In this document: piece by piece, positions 1-8,303 of the stretch
Position numbering within the stretch: the stretch's first letter is position 1
Layout of the letters: each line of letters begins with the position of its first letter
Assembly (NCBI GenBank): GCA_045222555.1
Contig: JBGUYY010000097.1
Span: forward strand, 186,001 to 250,000
Source of the DNA: UBA1756 sp045222555
Lineage (GTDB): Bacteria; Bacteroidota; Bacteroidia; Bacteroidales; WCHB1-69
DNA: 64,000 nt
Reading direction: 5' to 3'
Program-made: the position numbers and the translations under genes
The notes under the pieces: model-generated
What the model was told of the DNA's origin: nothing
What the model saw: the letters and a program-made list of their open reading frames with translations, nothing else
Database searches by the model: none

Positions 1-486
1 CCAATACGAGTTATAATGCCAGTCATTATTAGCTACGAGGAAAGAAGCGTAGCCAATCATTGACAAGGACATCACCATGCCCACGAAGGAGAAAATAAAG
101 AGCAACAGGGTGAATTTTTTACGACCCCGAGGAGGCAATTCCGTGAAGCTGACCGGCTGTACAGGCTGTGGATCAGCGCATTGAACAGGCTTCGGGGCAG
201 GCTGTATAGGAGGTTGTGGGGCGGGCTGAGCGGGAGGCTGTGGCACCCTTACTGGCGCAGGCGGTGGCGGTGGCGGAACCGGCACAGGAGCAGCTTTCGG
301 CAGCGGCGGCGGTGCCACTGGCAAGAACTCCTTCATCTCCGGCACATTCTTTGCACGCTTCCATTCCGTCAATCCCTCAAACCATACAAGGGTGTCGGCT
401 TGTATCGACTTGGACTTCATCTCCTCCTTGGAGAAGGGTCCGAACTGATTTTTCCCATCCGAATAGTAAAATATTGTAGGCTCCAT
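1..486 (-). CDS. GYF-domain (DUF4339-type) membrane protein, partial
   Basis: The frame is open from the ATG at 486 to the window edge (162 codons, no stop), so the C-terminus is missing. Residues about 4-55 look like a GYF_2/DUF4339 domain, with FYYSDGKNQFGPFSKEEM near the start and LVWFEGLTEWKRA after it. In that family the domain is thought to bind proline-rich peptides. A proline-rich linker follows (about 55-115), then a hydrophobic segment beginning FTLLLFIFSFVGMVMSLSMI that looks like the first membrane helix. Many Bacteroidota proteins pair this domain with small DUF4234- or CD225-like membrane regions. The start lies 2 bases after the stop of the small membrane protein upstream, so the two are probably co-transcribed. 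The function is unknown. Confidence 0.7.
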   Translation of the reverse strand, partial: MEPTIFYYSDGKNQFGPFSKEEMKSKSIQADTLVWFEGLTEWKRAKNVPEMKEFLPVAPPPLPKAAPVPVPPPPPPAPVRVPQPPAQPAPQPPIQPAPKPVQCADPQPVQPVSFTELPPRGRKKFTLLLFIFSFVGMVMSLSMIGYASFLVANNDWHYNSYW

Positions 487-488
487 AA

Positions 489-671
489 CTATTTTTTGCT
501 AAAGGCGTTAATAACAGCGAAAACACTGAAGGCGACAAAGAAACAGAGAACGATTGCGATACATAACAACATCATTCCATTTTCCTCTCTGACGCACAAC
601 GGAATAAGGGATCCCGCGATAATCAAATTGATAGCGCTCAAAGCCCCGGCAATAATGGACAATACTTTCAT
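489..671 (-). CDS. Small two-helix membrane protein (60 aa)
   Basis: MKVLSIIAGALSAINLIIAG opens the protein and a second hydrophobic stretch (MLLCIAIVLCFFVAFSVFAV) lies near residues 36-55, giving two predicted membrane helices with a short charged loop between them. The frame also stays open upstream through a TTG codon, but that codon lies inside the -7 box at 693-700, so the ATG at 671 is the likely start. It leads a probable two-gene unit with the GYF-domain protein, separated by 2 bases. I do not recognise the family. Small hydrophobic partners are common beside GYF_2 membrane proteins, so it may act with its neighbour; that is inference. Confidence 0.6.
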   Translation of the reverse strand: MKVLSIIAGALSAINLIIAGSLIPLCVREENGMMLLCIAIVLCFFVAFSVFAVINAFSKK

Positions 672-692
672 GAATAACGATTTTTGTGACCG

Positions 693-700
693 CAAAAATA
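693..700 (-). promoter_or_regulatory. -7 promoter box (TATTTTTG) for the small membrane protein unit
   Basis: On the minus strand the sequence reads TATTTTTG, matching the Bacteroidota consensus TAnnTTTG. It lies about 20 bases upstream of the ATG at 671. Confidence 0.6.
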
Positions 701-717
701 CAATTATTTTTCAAATA

Positions 718-752
718 AAAAAGGAGAAAAGCACATTGCCTCTCTCCTTTTT
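718..752 (-). terminator. Hairpin terminator after the 774-1238 lipoprotein
   Basis: Arms AAAAAGGAGA and TCTCCTTTTT form a stem around a short loop and, on the minus strand, run into a T-rich tail. It lies between the stop of the lipoprotein gene and the promoter of the next minus-strand unit. Confidence 0.65.
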
Positions 753-773
753 ATGAAATGCGTAAAGATTCAA

Positions 774-1238
774 TTACTGCTTGTCGCCTTTGAAGGTGGC
801 AATCACCACATCGGCTTCTACACCGAGTACGATGGCCTTGTAGTAAATCTTTGTGGTGACGGTATTTCCTGAGAACTCGGATCTCACCAGAATTTTCTCA
901 ATCGTCTCGTCGGTGTACTGGCTGATGCCAATCAGATTGGTGGCTGCGGAAAGCATCTCAGCGGTATAGGTATCCTCGGCACTTTCATACACGCCAGTCT
1001 TTTGGCGCTGAAGCTCAATCACATACTCCCACATCAGGTTGTCCATGTTGAGGGGGTTCTGTTTGAAATGGAGCTTACCCGTCTTGGTGCTGGTGGTGTT
1101 GTCGCTGGTTTTGAGAATCGTGAAAGTACCGCTGTAGGTGCCAGCACAAGCGGCAGACTCATCGGAATAGGGTGATTCTTTGCAGCCCGAGAATGCGACA
1201 GCTGCAATGCAAACCATAATGAAGAATAATTTTTTCAT
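774..1238 (-). CDS. Small lipoprotein of unknown function
   Basis: The 154-residue product starts MKKLFFIMVCIAAVAFSGC, a typical signal peptide with lipobox FSGC, so it should be lipid-anchored at Cys19. The mature part (about 135 residues) has alternating hydrophobic and polar residues suggesting a beta-rich lipocalin-like fold (GTYSGTFTI near its start, ending VVIATFKGD), but I do not recognise a named family. It stands alone, with its own -7 box at 1297-1304 and a hairpin terminator downstream. It is reported as an exported lipoprotein only. Confidence 0.75.
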   Translation of the reverse strand: MKKLFFIMVCIAAVAFSGCKESPYSDESAACAGTYSGTFTILKTSDNTTSTKTGKLHFKQNPLNMDNLMWEYVIELQRQKTGVYESAEDTYTAEMLSAATNLIGISQYTDETIEKILVRSEFSGNTVTTKIYYKAIVLGVEADVVIATFKGDKQ

Positions 1239-1296
1239 AGTCTGATGTTTTTAAGTTATACAATATAATATTTATAATTTCAAAAGAATGGAGTTG

Positions 1297-1304
1297 CAAA
1301 AATA
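1297..1304 (-). promoter_or_regulatory. -7 promoter box (TATTTTTG) for the lipoprotein at 774-1238
   Basis: The minus strand reads TATTTTTG (consensus TAnnTTTG), with a leader of about 50 bases to the ATG. Confidence 0.6.
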
Positions 1305-1344
1305 CAACTTAATTTGAAATATTATAATACCTACGAAGAAAAAA

Positions 1345-3891
1345 CTACTCGTTTTCATCAGGTTGCACATTTTCCTCAGTGGTGGGAGTTTCGTTTTCGG
1401 CGTCAACGACTGTTTCGTCCGTCACCTCCTCCCCTACTTCCGGCTCCTCCTCTTCACGCGGCACACGCGACACAGCGGCAATCATGTCCTTTTCGCCCAA
1501 GTTAATGAGTTTCACACCCTGGGTGGCACGGCCGAGCACACGGAGCGTATCCACATGGAGACGGATGGCGATGCCGGAGCGGTTGATGATCATGAGGTCG
1601 TCTTCGTCAGTAACCCTCTGGATGGCGATAAGGCCGCCCGTCTTCTCCGTGATGTTGAGGGTCTTCACACCCTTACCGCCACGGTTGGTGATGCGGTAAT
1701 CTTCCAGCAGCGAGCGCTTGCCGAAGCCCTTCTCCGACACCACAAGGATGTTGTCGTTGGGCGTGTCCACGCACACCATGCCAATCACGCGGTCGTCGTC
1801 GCCAGCGAGGGTGATACCCCGCACACCCATGGAGTCGCGGCCCACCGCACGCACGGTGCTTTCATGGAAACGCACTGCCTTGCCAGAATGGCCGGCCAGC
1901 AGCAGCTCGTTGTCGCCGGAGGTGAGTGTAGCCTCCACAAGGTGGTCGTCCTCGCGGATGTTGATCGCGATGATACCCATGGCACGCGGGCGCGAGTAGC
2001 TGGCCAGAGAGGTCTTCTTCACGACACCCTTTTCGGTACACATAATAATATAATGTGTAGCGCAGTACTCTTCATCCTTCAGATCCTTGACATTGATAAT
2101 GGCCTTGATCTTATCGTCGGGATCCAGTTGCAGCAGATTCTGCACGGCGCGACCCTTGAACGCCTTGGGGCCTTCGGGGATTTCGAACACACGCAGCCAG
2201 TAACAGCGGCCCTTCTCGGTGAAGAAGAGCAGATAGTGGTGGTTATTAGCGATATAGAGCTGCTCGGTGAAGTCGGCCTCGCGGCTGCTGCTGCCCCGTG
2301 AGCCGCGGCCGCCACGTGCCTGCGACTTGTACTCCGACAGCGAGGTACGCTTGATGTAGCCGAGATGTGAAACCGTGATGGCCATGTCGGTGTCGGCGTA
2401 GTTGTCCTCGATACGGAAGTCGGCAGTCTGGTAGTTGATATGCGAGCGGCGCTCGTCGGCATACTTAGCCTTCAGTTCGGTCAGCTCGTCCTTGATGATT
2501 TGCATCTGGAGGGAGTACTCGGCCAACACACGGCGCAAGTATTCGATCTGCTTCTGCAGTTCGTCGAACTCGTTCTGAAGTTTTTCGCGTTCCAGTCCGG
2601 TGAGCTGGCGGAGACGCATCTCAACGATGGCGCGGGCCTGGATTTCAGAGAAGTCCCAACGCTCCATAAGGGTGTTACGGGCATCGTCAACGCTCCGGGA
2701 AGCGCGGATGGCATCGATGATTTCGTCGATAATGTCGAGGGCTTTGAGGAGACCTTCGAGAATGTGAGCACGTTCCTCAGCCTTCTTCAATTCAAATTTC
2801 GCACGGCGGATGATGACCTCGTGGCGGTGCTTCACGTAGCACTCGATGAGCTGCTTGAGGTTCAGCGTCTCGGGGCGGCCGTTCACCAGTGCCACATTAT
2901 TGATGCTGAAAGAAGACTGCAGGGCAGTGAACTGGTAGAGTTTGTTGAGCACCACATTCGGGATGGCATCGCGTTTCAGCTCATACACGATGCGGGTACC
3001 GTTGCGCTTGTTGCTCAGATTTTCGATATTGGCGATACCATCAATTTTACCATCCTTGACCAGTTCTGCGGTGTGGCTGATGAGTTCGGAAGGACCGACA
3101 AGGTACGGCAGCGAAGTGACGATAATACGCGGTTTGTTGCCCTCATCCTCGATGGTGGCGTCACCGCGCATGATCACGCGGCCGCGGCCGGTGGTGAAGG
3201 CGCTACGCACACCGTCGTACCCGTAGATGGCGCAACCTGACGGGAAGTCGGGGCCTTTGATGTACTGCATCAGCTCTTCGATGGAGATGTCGTTGTTGTC
3301 GATATAGGCGATGATGCCGTCGCACACTTCGCCAAGGTTGTGCGGGGCCATGTTGGTGGCCATACCGACGGCGATACCCGACGAGCCGTTGACCAGCAGC
3401 GCGGGAATCTTGGCGGGCAGTACCGTAGGCTCGTCGAACTCCTCGGAGAAGTTCTTCCGCATATCGACGGTATCTTTCTCGATGTCGTTCAGGAGCTCCT
3501 CAGCGCACTTGCGAAGACGGGCCTCTGTGTAACGCATGGCAGCCGCACTATCGCCGTCCACCGATCCAAAGTTACCCTGTCCGTCCACATAGGGCAGACG
3601 CATCGACCAATCCTGTGCCATACGCACCATGGCGTCGTACACAGCCGAGTCGCCGTGGGGATGGTACTTACCTAACACCTCACCGACGATACGCGCTGAC
3701 TTCTTGTGCGGGCGACCGGCGAGAATTCCCTGATCCCACATGGCGTACAAAATTCTTCTATGCACCGGTTTCATACCGTCACGGGCATCTGGCAAAGCAC
3801 GGGCCACAATCACCGACATGGAGTAGTCGATGTAGGCCGTCTTCATCTGGTTTTCAATGTTAACTTGAACAATTCTTTCTCCTTCTGACAT
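1345..3891 (-). CDS. gyrA: DNA gyrase subunit A
   Basis: GyrA breaks and rejoins DNA in the A2B2 gyrase that introduces negative supercoils. The 848-residue product has the breakage-reunion domain with RYTEARL, placing the catalytic tyrosine at about residue 121. The quinolone-determining stretch HPHGDSAVYDAM keeps Ser82 and Asp86, the residues usual in sensitive enzymes. The C-terminal DNA-wrapping domain carries QARGGRG near residue 525, a variant of the GyrA box QRRGGKG, and the tail is acidic. The frame extends three codons upstream to a TTG, but the ATG at 3891 gives the normal N-terminus MSEGERIVQVNIE. gyrB is not adjacent, as is usual in this phylum. A -7 box lies at 3957-3964. Confidence 0.97.
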   Translation of the reverse strand: MSEGERIVQVNIENQMKTAYIDYSMSVIVARALPDARDGMKPVHRRILYAMWDQGILAGRPHKKSARIVGEVLGKYHPHGDSAVYDAMVRMAQDWSMRLPYVDGQGNFGSVDGDSAAAMRYTEARLRKCAEELLNDIEKDTVDMRKNFSEEFDEPTVLPAKIPALLVNGSSGIAVGMATNMAPHNLGEVCDGIIAYIDNNDISIEELMQYIKGPDFPSGCAIYGYDGVRSAFTTGRGRVIMRGDATIEDEGNKPRIIVTSLPYLVGPSELISHTAELVKDGKIDGIANIENLSNKRNGTRIVYELKRDAIPNVVLNKLYQFTALQSSFSINNVALVNGRPETLNLKQLIECYVKHRHEVIIRRAKFELKKAEERAHILEGLLKALDIIDEIIDAIRASRSVDDARNTLMERWDFSEIQARAIVEMRLRQLTGLEREKLQNEFDELQKQIEYLRRVLAEYSLQMQIIKDELTELKAKYADERRSHINYQTADFRIEDNYADTDMAITVSHLGYIKRTSLSEYKSQARGGRGSRGSSSREADFTEQLYIANNHHYLLFFTEKGRCYWLRVFEIPEGPKAFKGRAVQNLLQLDPDDKIKAIINVKDLKDEEYCATHYIIMCTEKGVVKKTSLASYSRPRAMGIIAINIREDDHLVEATLTSGDNELLLAGHSGKAVRFHESTVRAVGRDSMGVRGITLAGDDDRVIGMVCVDTPNDNILVVSEKGFGKRSLLEDYRITNRGGKGVKTLNITEKTGGLIAIQRVTDEDDLMIINRSGIAIRLHVDTLRVLGRATQGVKLINLGEKDMIAAVSRVPREEEEPEVGEEVTDETVVDAENETPTTEENVQPDENE

Positions 3892-3956
3892 TTTTACCAA
3901 AAATTTTATTATAAGTTAATGATTATCAAATAATTAATACATAAATTATTAGACTG

Positions 3957-3964
3957 CAAATATA
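3957..3964 (-). promoter_or_regulatory. -7 promoter box (TATATTTG) for gyrA
   Basis: The minus strand reads TATATTTG, matching TAnnTTTG, about 65 bases upstream of the gyrA ATG. A TTG lies roughly 20 bases further upstream at the -33 position. Confidence 0.65.
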
Positions 3965-4183
3965 CACAAAATTTCAATACAAGCGGTTTATTTTGGATTT
4001 TATGGAGAAAATTTTTCTTGCCGACACCCCCTCGGAAGATTTTTTCAAGCCGCTAAAACGCAAAATTTCGTGCGTAAAACACAAAATTCCAGATTTCGAC
4101 ACAAATTCCACCCCTTATTTCGAAAATTCAGCAAGAATTACAAAAAAGTGCTTGGGCTCCGTTACCATCTTTCAACATTTTTT

Positions 4184-4191
4184 TATCTTTG
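4184..4191 (+). promoter_or_regulatory. -7 promoter box (TATCTTTG) for the lipoprotein at 4235
   Basis: TATCTTTG matches TAnnTTTG and lies about 43 bases before the ATG. Confidence 0.65.
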
Positions 4192-4234
4192 CCAACAGAA
4201 ACCAAAATATTATCATCAATTTATTTTATTCATT

Positions 4235-4618
4235 ATGAAAAAGTTATCGTATCTTTTAATGGCAATGGGCCTCGTATTTTGCGTATCTTGCAACCAAAAT
4301 AACGACACAAAGAGTCCTGCCACCGAAAACACCGCCCCTGAAACCGAGACTACCACCACCGAAAGCACTCCGAAGTATGAAGGCAGTCCCGCTTTTGTTG
4401 AAATCATGACCTTTATGGACGAAACCGAAGCCCAACTTGAGAACTGCACCCGTGAGCAATTCATGGAAATCCACAAGATCACCTACGACACTGTGCTTTC
4501 CAAGTATGGTGAAGATGATATCACAGCAGAAGAAAATGAAACACTGAGAGTTCGCTATGGTGAATTCGTCAAGAAAGTAGCGGAAAAGGCGAAAGATTTT
4601 GGCATGGATATCGAATAA
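4235..4618 (+). CDS. Small lipoprotein of unknown function
   Basis: The 127-residue product begins MKKLSYLLMAMGLVFCVSC, a signal peptide ending in lipobox CVSC. After the anchor comes a Thr/Glu/Pro-rich spacer (about 22-45), then an acidic, probably helical domain rich in Glu and Lys. The frame is open well upstream, but the ATG at 4235 is the only start that gives a signal peptide and it lies downstream of the -7 box at 4184-4191. I do not recognise the family. The gene is monocistronic, ending in a strong hairpin at 4647-4684 that it shares with the convergent adhesin gene. Confidence 0.75.
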   Translation: MKKLSYLLMAMGLVFCVSCNQNNDTKSPATENTAPETETTTTESTPKYEGSPAFVEIMTFMDETEAQLENCTREQFMEIHKITYDTVLSKYGEDDITAEENETLRVRYGEFVKKVAEKAKDFGMDIE

Positions 4619-4646
4619 TTTGCAGCTATCCATTACAACTTAAACC

Positions 4647-4684
4647 AAAAATCCTGCGGGGAAAACACTCGCAGGATTTTTTTT
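4647..4684. terminator. Bidirectional hairpin terminator
   Basis: A perfect 10-base stem (AAAATCCTGC / GCAGGATTTT) is followed by a T run on the plus strand and preceded by A residues that give a U run on the minus strand. It lies between two convergent genes and probably ends both transcripts. Confidence 0.85.
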
Positions 4685-4703
4685 ATGATTGGTGTCAAGA
4701 CTC

Positions 4704-7199
4704 TTACCGCTTCACCAACTTCAAGGCACGCCGCACCAAAGTGCCGTCGTTCACCTGCAGCAGGTAAACGCCATCGGCATAGCCACTCAAATCCAAAACA
4801 GCGTTCCCATCACCTATCGTTTTATCCATCAACAATTTGCCATAAACATCATACACCTTAACACCAGCATTGGCGAGTGAGGTGCTGATGTTGAAGTGAC
4901 CGTCGGACGGATTGGGCCACACGCGCACGGCCGTTTCTATAGCCACATCGTTCACCGCATCAGGCGTAAACAGGTGCATAGTGACCACACTGTCGCAGCC
5001 TTCCGCCGTGGCAAGCGTAACCGTCTGCGAACCCGATTCTGCAAATACCACACCATTCCACTCGTACGGCAAATCGTTGATCGACAGCTCCAACGTATCA
5101 TCCACACGATAAGACGGATGAACAGTCAGCGTCATCGTGACCGTGCTGTCGCAACCGCCCGGAATGGGGAAAACTGCCTGCTGCACACCCTCCTCTTCAA
5201 ACAAAACGCCATTCCAAGCATAGGGCAGTTCACTGGAACAGATGGTACGTTCCTCCTGCACGTCAGCAGAATGGAGCACCACCAGACGCATGGTGACTAC
5301 GCTATCGCAGCCATTTGAAGTAGAAAGGGTAACCGTTTGCACATCAGTGCCTTGAAAGACTACCCCATTCCATTCGTAAGGAAGTTCATTTTCACAAATT
5401 TCAGCATAATCACCCAAGTTGTATCCCTGATTAATGGTTAGATGAAGAATATAGGTACTGTCACACCCATCCACAGCGGGGATGTATTGCTCATATGTTC
5501 CCGACGCATAAAAAAGCTGGTCGTTCCAAAGGTAGGGGATATCGGTGGGGCACACCTCCACGAACTCCTCCTGATAGAGACCTTGCAGCACCACCACAGT
5601 CACCGGCACCCGCTCGGGACTCTCGTTGTCCGTAAGTGTGTTGTAAGAAGTAACATAGAAAGTAGTGGTAGAAGATACTGAGGGATAGAATATTGTATCG
5701 GTGGCAAGCGGCATCATGTCGGTTTCGGAAGCATACCAGCGGCAGGTGTTGGCATTGAACCCCGGAACTGCAGTGAGAACCATATCGGCACTGGCGCAGA
5801 ATTCCGCATCGGCAGCGACTGCGCGAGCAATGTCGTGTCCCGTCAGCTCGGTACCCGTCACGAAGGCAATCTGGAGGGCTGCTCCGTCGGTTCCCGTCTG
5901 ACCTGTGCCGCCGTTGCCGCCGCGTCCGCCAGCGCCGCCCCGTGCGCCGGAGCCTGCAGTACCTGTGCTGGAGCAGCCACCGCCACTTCCACCACTACCC
6001 CCTGCGCCTCCTGCACCGCCTGCACCACCGCTGCCACCATGACCGGCATTACCTTGCGCAATGGTACAGTTCTGCATAAAGGGAGTTGCTGATTCATAGC
6101 AATATATACCGAAAGTACCGCCACCAGCAGTACCGCCAGTGCCACCAGCGCCACCTTCTCCGCCGGAGCCACCGCCACCACCAGCGCCGCCACAGTACTG
6201 ACCAGGGATGCCGAGGATGTAGTTGGTGGCACCGCCGCCACCACCACCGCCGCCACCGCCGCCGCCGCCAGCACCATCCGTGCCGGAGAGGCCCTGTGCT
6301 GCAGGGATAAAGTAGTAGCCCCATGTGTAATTCACAGGAGTTGTGGGGGTTACACCGTTAGCACCATTGCTGCCAGCGCCACCCACCGAACCAGTATGGC
6401 CTGCCGAGCCGCCCGAACCACCGTAGCCACCCGAACCGCCAGAACCATTACCACCAATAGTGCCCGTAACGCCGGAGTAGCCGCCTTGGCTGTGGGTAAC
6501 GGAGCCTTCGCCACCGTTGCCGCCACGACCGCCTGTACGCACGCCCGAGCCAACCGCCGAACCACCAATACCCTCATCGTCGCCATCGTTGGTCCACTCG
6601 GAGAGGCCGCCGTCGCCACCGCTGGAGCCGTTGTTGCCAGAAGCACCCGCAGCACCCGTGGTACCGGAGATACCATCACCGCCATTACCACCAATCAACT
6701 CACAATCAATCAGTTGGTTGTCATCTGCTTCGCCAGTAATCAGCAACACGTAGGTAGATGCTCCCTTGCCAGAGTAGGCACGGTCGGCGGCGGTAGCCGA
6801 AGCCACAGCCATCCGCAGCCGGATGAGCGTCCAATGGTTGGCCCCCATCGAACGGAAAGCGATCTTCTGGTTGTAGTCGAGCACCGACTGGAGAGCATCC
6901 ACCGTGATGGTGGTAGTGCCGCCATCGGGCTGCCATGTAGATGCGTCGAGGCCACCCTCGATAGTGAGGTTGCTGCGCAGGTCGAGGGTCTGGCTTTCGG
7001 CATAGCTGCCGGAAGCGACGCGGATGACGGTGCCGTTATCGTCGGCGAGGGCTAGTGCGCGAGCAATCGTGCGGAGGGGTGCGGAGGCACTGCCGTCGGC
7101 AGCATCATCGCCCTGCGTTGACACATACAGGTTGTGCTGGGCCTGGAGGGCGAAGCAAAGTCCTGATATCAAGATAATTATCAAATAAAATTTTCTCAT
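4704..7199 (-). CDS. Glycine-rich surface protein with T9SS type A sorting domain
   Basis: The 831-residue protein has a signal peptide (cut after about residue 20, ALQAQ), then a region with YVSTQGDDAADGSASAPLRT (about 25-165) resembling the start of right-handed beta-helix proteins. A very glycine-rich segment follows (about 165-425) with GGxGGxG repeats and one run of 13 glycines. Four repeats of about 60 residues come next, each with a PYxWNxxxF motif and a GCDS motif. The last 75 residues (WPNPSDGHFNIS, then DVYGKLL, then YADGVYLLQV) form a type A T9SS sorting domain, so export through the outer membrane and surface attachment are expected. It stands alone with its own promoter. It is likely an adhesin or matrix protein; the ligand is unknown. 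Confidence 0.85.
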   Translation of the reverse strand: MRKFYLIIILISGLCFALQAQHNLYVSTQGDDAADGSASAPLRTIARALALADDNGTVIRVASGSYAESQTLDLRSNLTIEGGLDASTWQPDGGTTTITVDALQSVLDYNQKIAFRSMGANHWTLIRLRMAVASATAADRAYSGKGASTYVLLITGEADDNQLIDCELIGGNGGDGISGTTGAAGASGNNGSSGGDGGLSEWTNDGDDEGIGGSAVGSGVRTGGRGGNGGEGSVTHSQGGYSGVTGTIGGNGSGGSGGYGGSGGSAGHTGSVGGAGSNGANGVTPTTPVNYTWGYYFIPAAQGLSGTDGAGGGGGGGGGGGGGATNYILGIPGQYCGGAGGGGGSGGEGGAGGTGGTAGGGTFGIYCYESATPFMQNCTIAQGNAGHGGSGGAGGAGGAGGSGGSGGGCSSTGTAGSGARGGAGGRGGNGGTGQTGTDGAALQIAFVTGTELTGHDIARAVAADAEFCASADMVLTAVPGFNANTCRWYASETDMMPLATDTIFYPSVSSTTTFYVTSYNTLTDNESPERVPVTVVVLQGLYQEEFVEVCPTDIPYLWNDQLFYASGTYEQYIPAVDGCDSTYILHLTINQGYNLGDYAEICENELPYEWNGVVFQGTDVQTVTLSTSNGCDSVVTMRLVVLHSADVQEERTICSSELPYAWNGVLFEEEGVQQAVFPIPGGCDSTVTMTLTVHPSYRVDDTLELSINDLPYEWNGVVFAESGSQTVTLATAEGCDSVVTMHLFTPDAVNDVAIETAVRVWPNPSDGHFNISTSLANAGVKVYDVYGKLLMDKTIGDGNAVLDLSGYADGVYLLQVNDGTLVRRALKLVKR
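6229..6272. repeat. GCC/ACC low-complexity tract coding for poly-glycine
   Basis: On the plus strand this tract is made almost entirely of GCC and ACC triplets; on the coding strand it gives a run of 13 glycine codons in the adhesin at 4704-7199. All units are three bases long, so slippage would alter length but not frame. Confidence 0.75.
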
Positions 7200-7235
7200 A
7201 CTTTACAATATTATATTAGCTTCAAAAATCGGCGG

Positions 7236-7243
7236 CAAAATTA
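7236..7243 (-). promoter_or_regulatory. -7 promoter box (TAATTTTG) for the glycine-rich adhesin
   Basis: The minus strand reads TAATTTTG, matching TAnnTTTG, 37 bases from the ATG. A second partly matching copy lies just upstream. Confidence 0.6.
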
Positions 7244-7367
7244 CAACAAAATTACAAGATGAACGAGAAAATGTCAAATTTTTTATCTATCTTTTTTATT
7301 ATCAATAAAATAAAATTCATAATAAAAGTTAAAGATAAAATTTCTTGAATAATCGACAAAAAAAATG

Positions 7368-7375
7368 TAACTTTG
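7368..7375 (+). promoter_or_regulatory. -7 promoter box (TAACTTTG) for the kce unit
   Basis: TAACTTTG matches TAnnTTTG and a TTG at 7345-7347 sits at the -33 position. The leader to the kce ATG is about 60 bases. Confidence 0.7.
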
Positions 7376-7434
7376 CACGATTTTTTATAAGGTGAATTGG
7401 AATAATATAAATAATTATAAATCAATATTTTAAA

Positions 7435-8271
7435 ATGGAAAAATTAATCATCACAGCCGCTATTTGCGGAGCAGAAGTCACGAAAGAGCAGAACCCTGCT
7501 GTACCTTATACTGTAGAAGAGATTGTCCGCGAGGCCAAGTCGGCGGTGGATGCCGGTGCCGCGATTGTGCATTTGCATGTGCGTTTTGACGATGGCACGC
7601 CCACCCAGAGTCGCGAACGTTTCCAGGAGTGTGAGGAGGCTATTTATAAGGTATGTCCCGATGTGATTTTGATTCCCTCCACCGGCGGTGCTGTGGGCAT
7701 GACTCCCGACGAGCGTCTGCAATCGACCGACACCACTCCTATTCCGGAGATGGCTACATTGGATTGTGGTACCTGCAACTTCGGCGATGAGATTTTTGAC
7801 AACACGATGCCGACGATGCGTGCTTTTGGCAAGCGGATGATCGAGCGCGGCATCAAGCCCGAGTACGAGTGCTTTGAGATGGGGCATTTGGACACCATTT
7901 TGACGATGGCCCGCAAGGGACAGGTTCCCGGTGCGCCAATGCAGTTCAACTTCGTGTTGGGTGTTCCTGGATGCACGCCGGCCACGGTGGCCAACCTTTG
8001 CTGGCTGGTGAATGCCATCCCGGCGGGCAGCACCTGGACGGTGACTGGCATTGGCCGTCACGCTTTCCCGATGGCTGCTGCGGCTATCGCCATGGGCGGC
8101 AACGTACGCGTGGGCTTCGAGGACAACCTGAACTTAGCAAAGGGCGTTCCGGCCAAATCGAACGGTGAGCTGGTGGCCAAAGTGGTACGCTTGGCCAAGG
8201 AGCTCGGCCGTGAGGTGGCCACCTCCGACGAGGCACGCGTCATTCTCGGACTTCCCGCCAGAAAGAAATAA
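7435..8271 (+). CDS. kce: 3-keto-5-aminohexanoate cleavage enzyme (BKACE family)
   Basis: Kce converts 3-keto-5-aminohexanoate and acetyl-CoA to acetoacetate and 3-aminobutyryl-CoA, a central step in lysine fermentation. The 278-residue length is normal for this TIM-barrel family. HLHVR places zinc ligands at His46 and His48, and VGFEDN near residue 229 supplies the third ligand region; PEYECFEMG near 142 is also family-typical. Other BKACE members act on different beta-keto acids, but the presence of kamA and a CoA-transferase in the same window favours the lysine substrate. It has its own promoter and is followed after 32 bases by an SDR gene. The rest of the classical lysine cluster (kamDE, kdd, kal) is not beside it. 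Confidence 0.85.
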   Translation: MEKLIITAAICGAEVTKEQNPAVPYTVEEIVREAKSAVDAGAAIVHLHVRFDDGTPTQSRERFQECEEAIYKVCPDVILIPSTGGAVGMTPDERLQSTDTTPIPEMATLDCGTCNFGDEIFDNTMPTMRAFGKRMIERGIKPEYECFEMGHLDTILTMARKGQVPGAPMQFNFVLGVPGCTPATVANLCWLVNAIPAGSTWTVTGIGRHAFPMAAAAIAMGGNVRVGFEDNLNLAKGVPAKSNGELVAKVVRLAKELGREVATSDEARVILGLPARKK

Positions 8272-8303
8272 TCATTCGACTATTCCCAAAAAAGGAGAAC
8301 ATC

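Larger units (their letters stand above)
3892..4234. other. Divergent intergenic region between gyrA and a lipoprotein gene
   Basis: This AT-rich stretch of about 340 bases holds the gyrA promoter (3957-3964, minus) and the lipoprotein promoter (4184-4191, plus). An open frame crosses the middle on the plus strand but lacks coding character and runs through the second promoter. No RNA gene or further structure was seen. Confidence 0.6.

Noticed and set aside
1363..3240. Long plus-strand open frames opposite gyrA
   Set aside because: They lie entirely across a well-conserved gene, have no promoter or recognisable protein motifs, and arise from the codon bias of gyrA.
6229..6272. Possible CRISPR or minisatellite at the triplet tract
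   Set aside because: The unit is three bases in a coding region; there are no spacers and no cas genes in the window.
5858..7055. Open frames on both strands across the glycine-rich segment
   Set aside because: Their low-complexity products are the by-product of GGN codon repeats in other frames.
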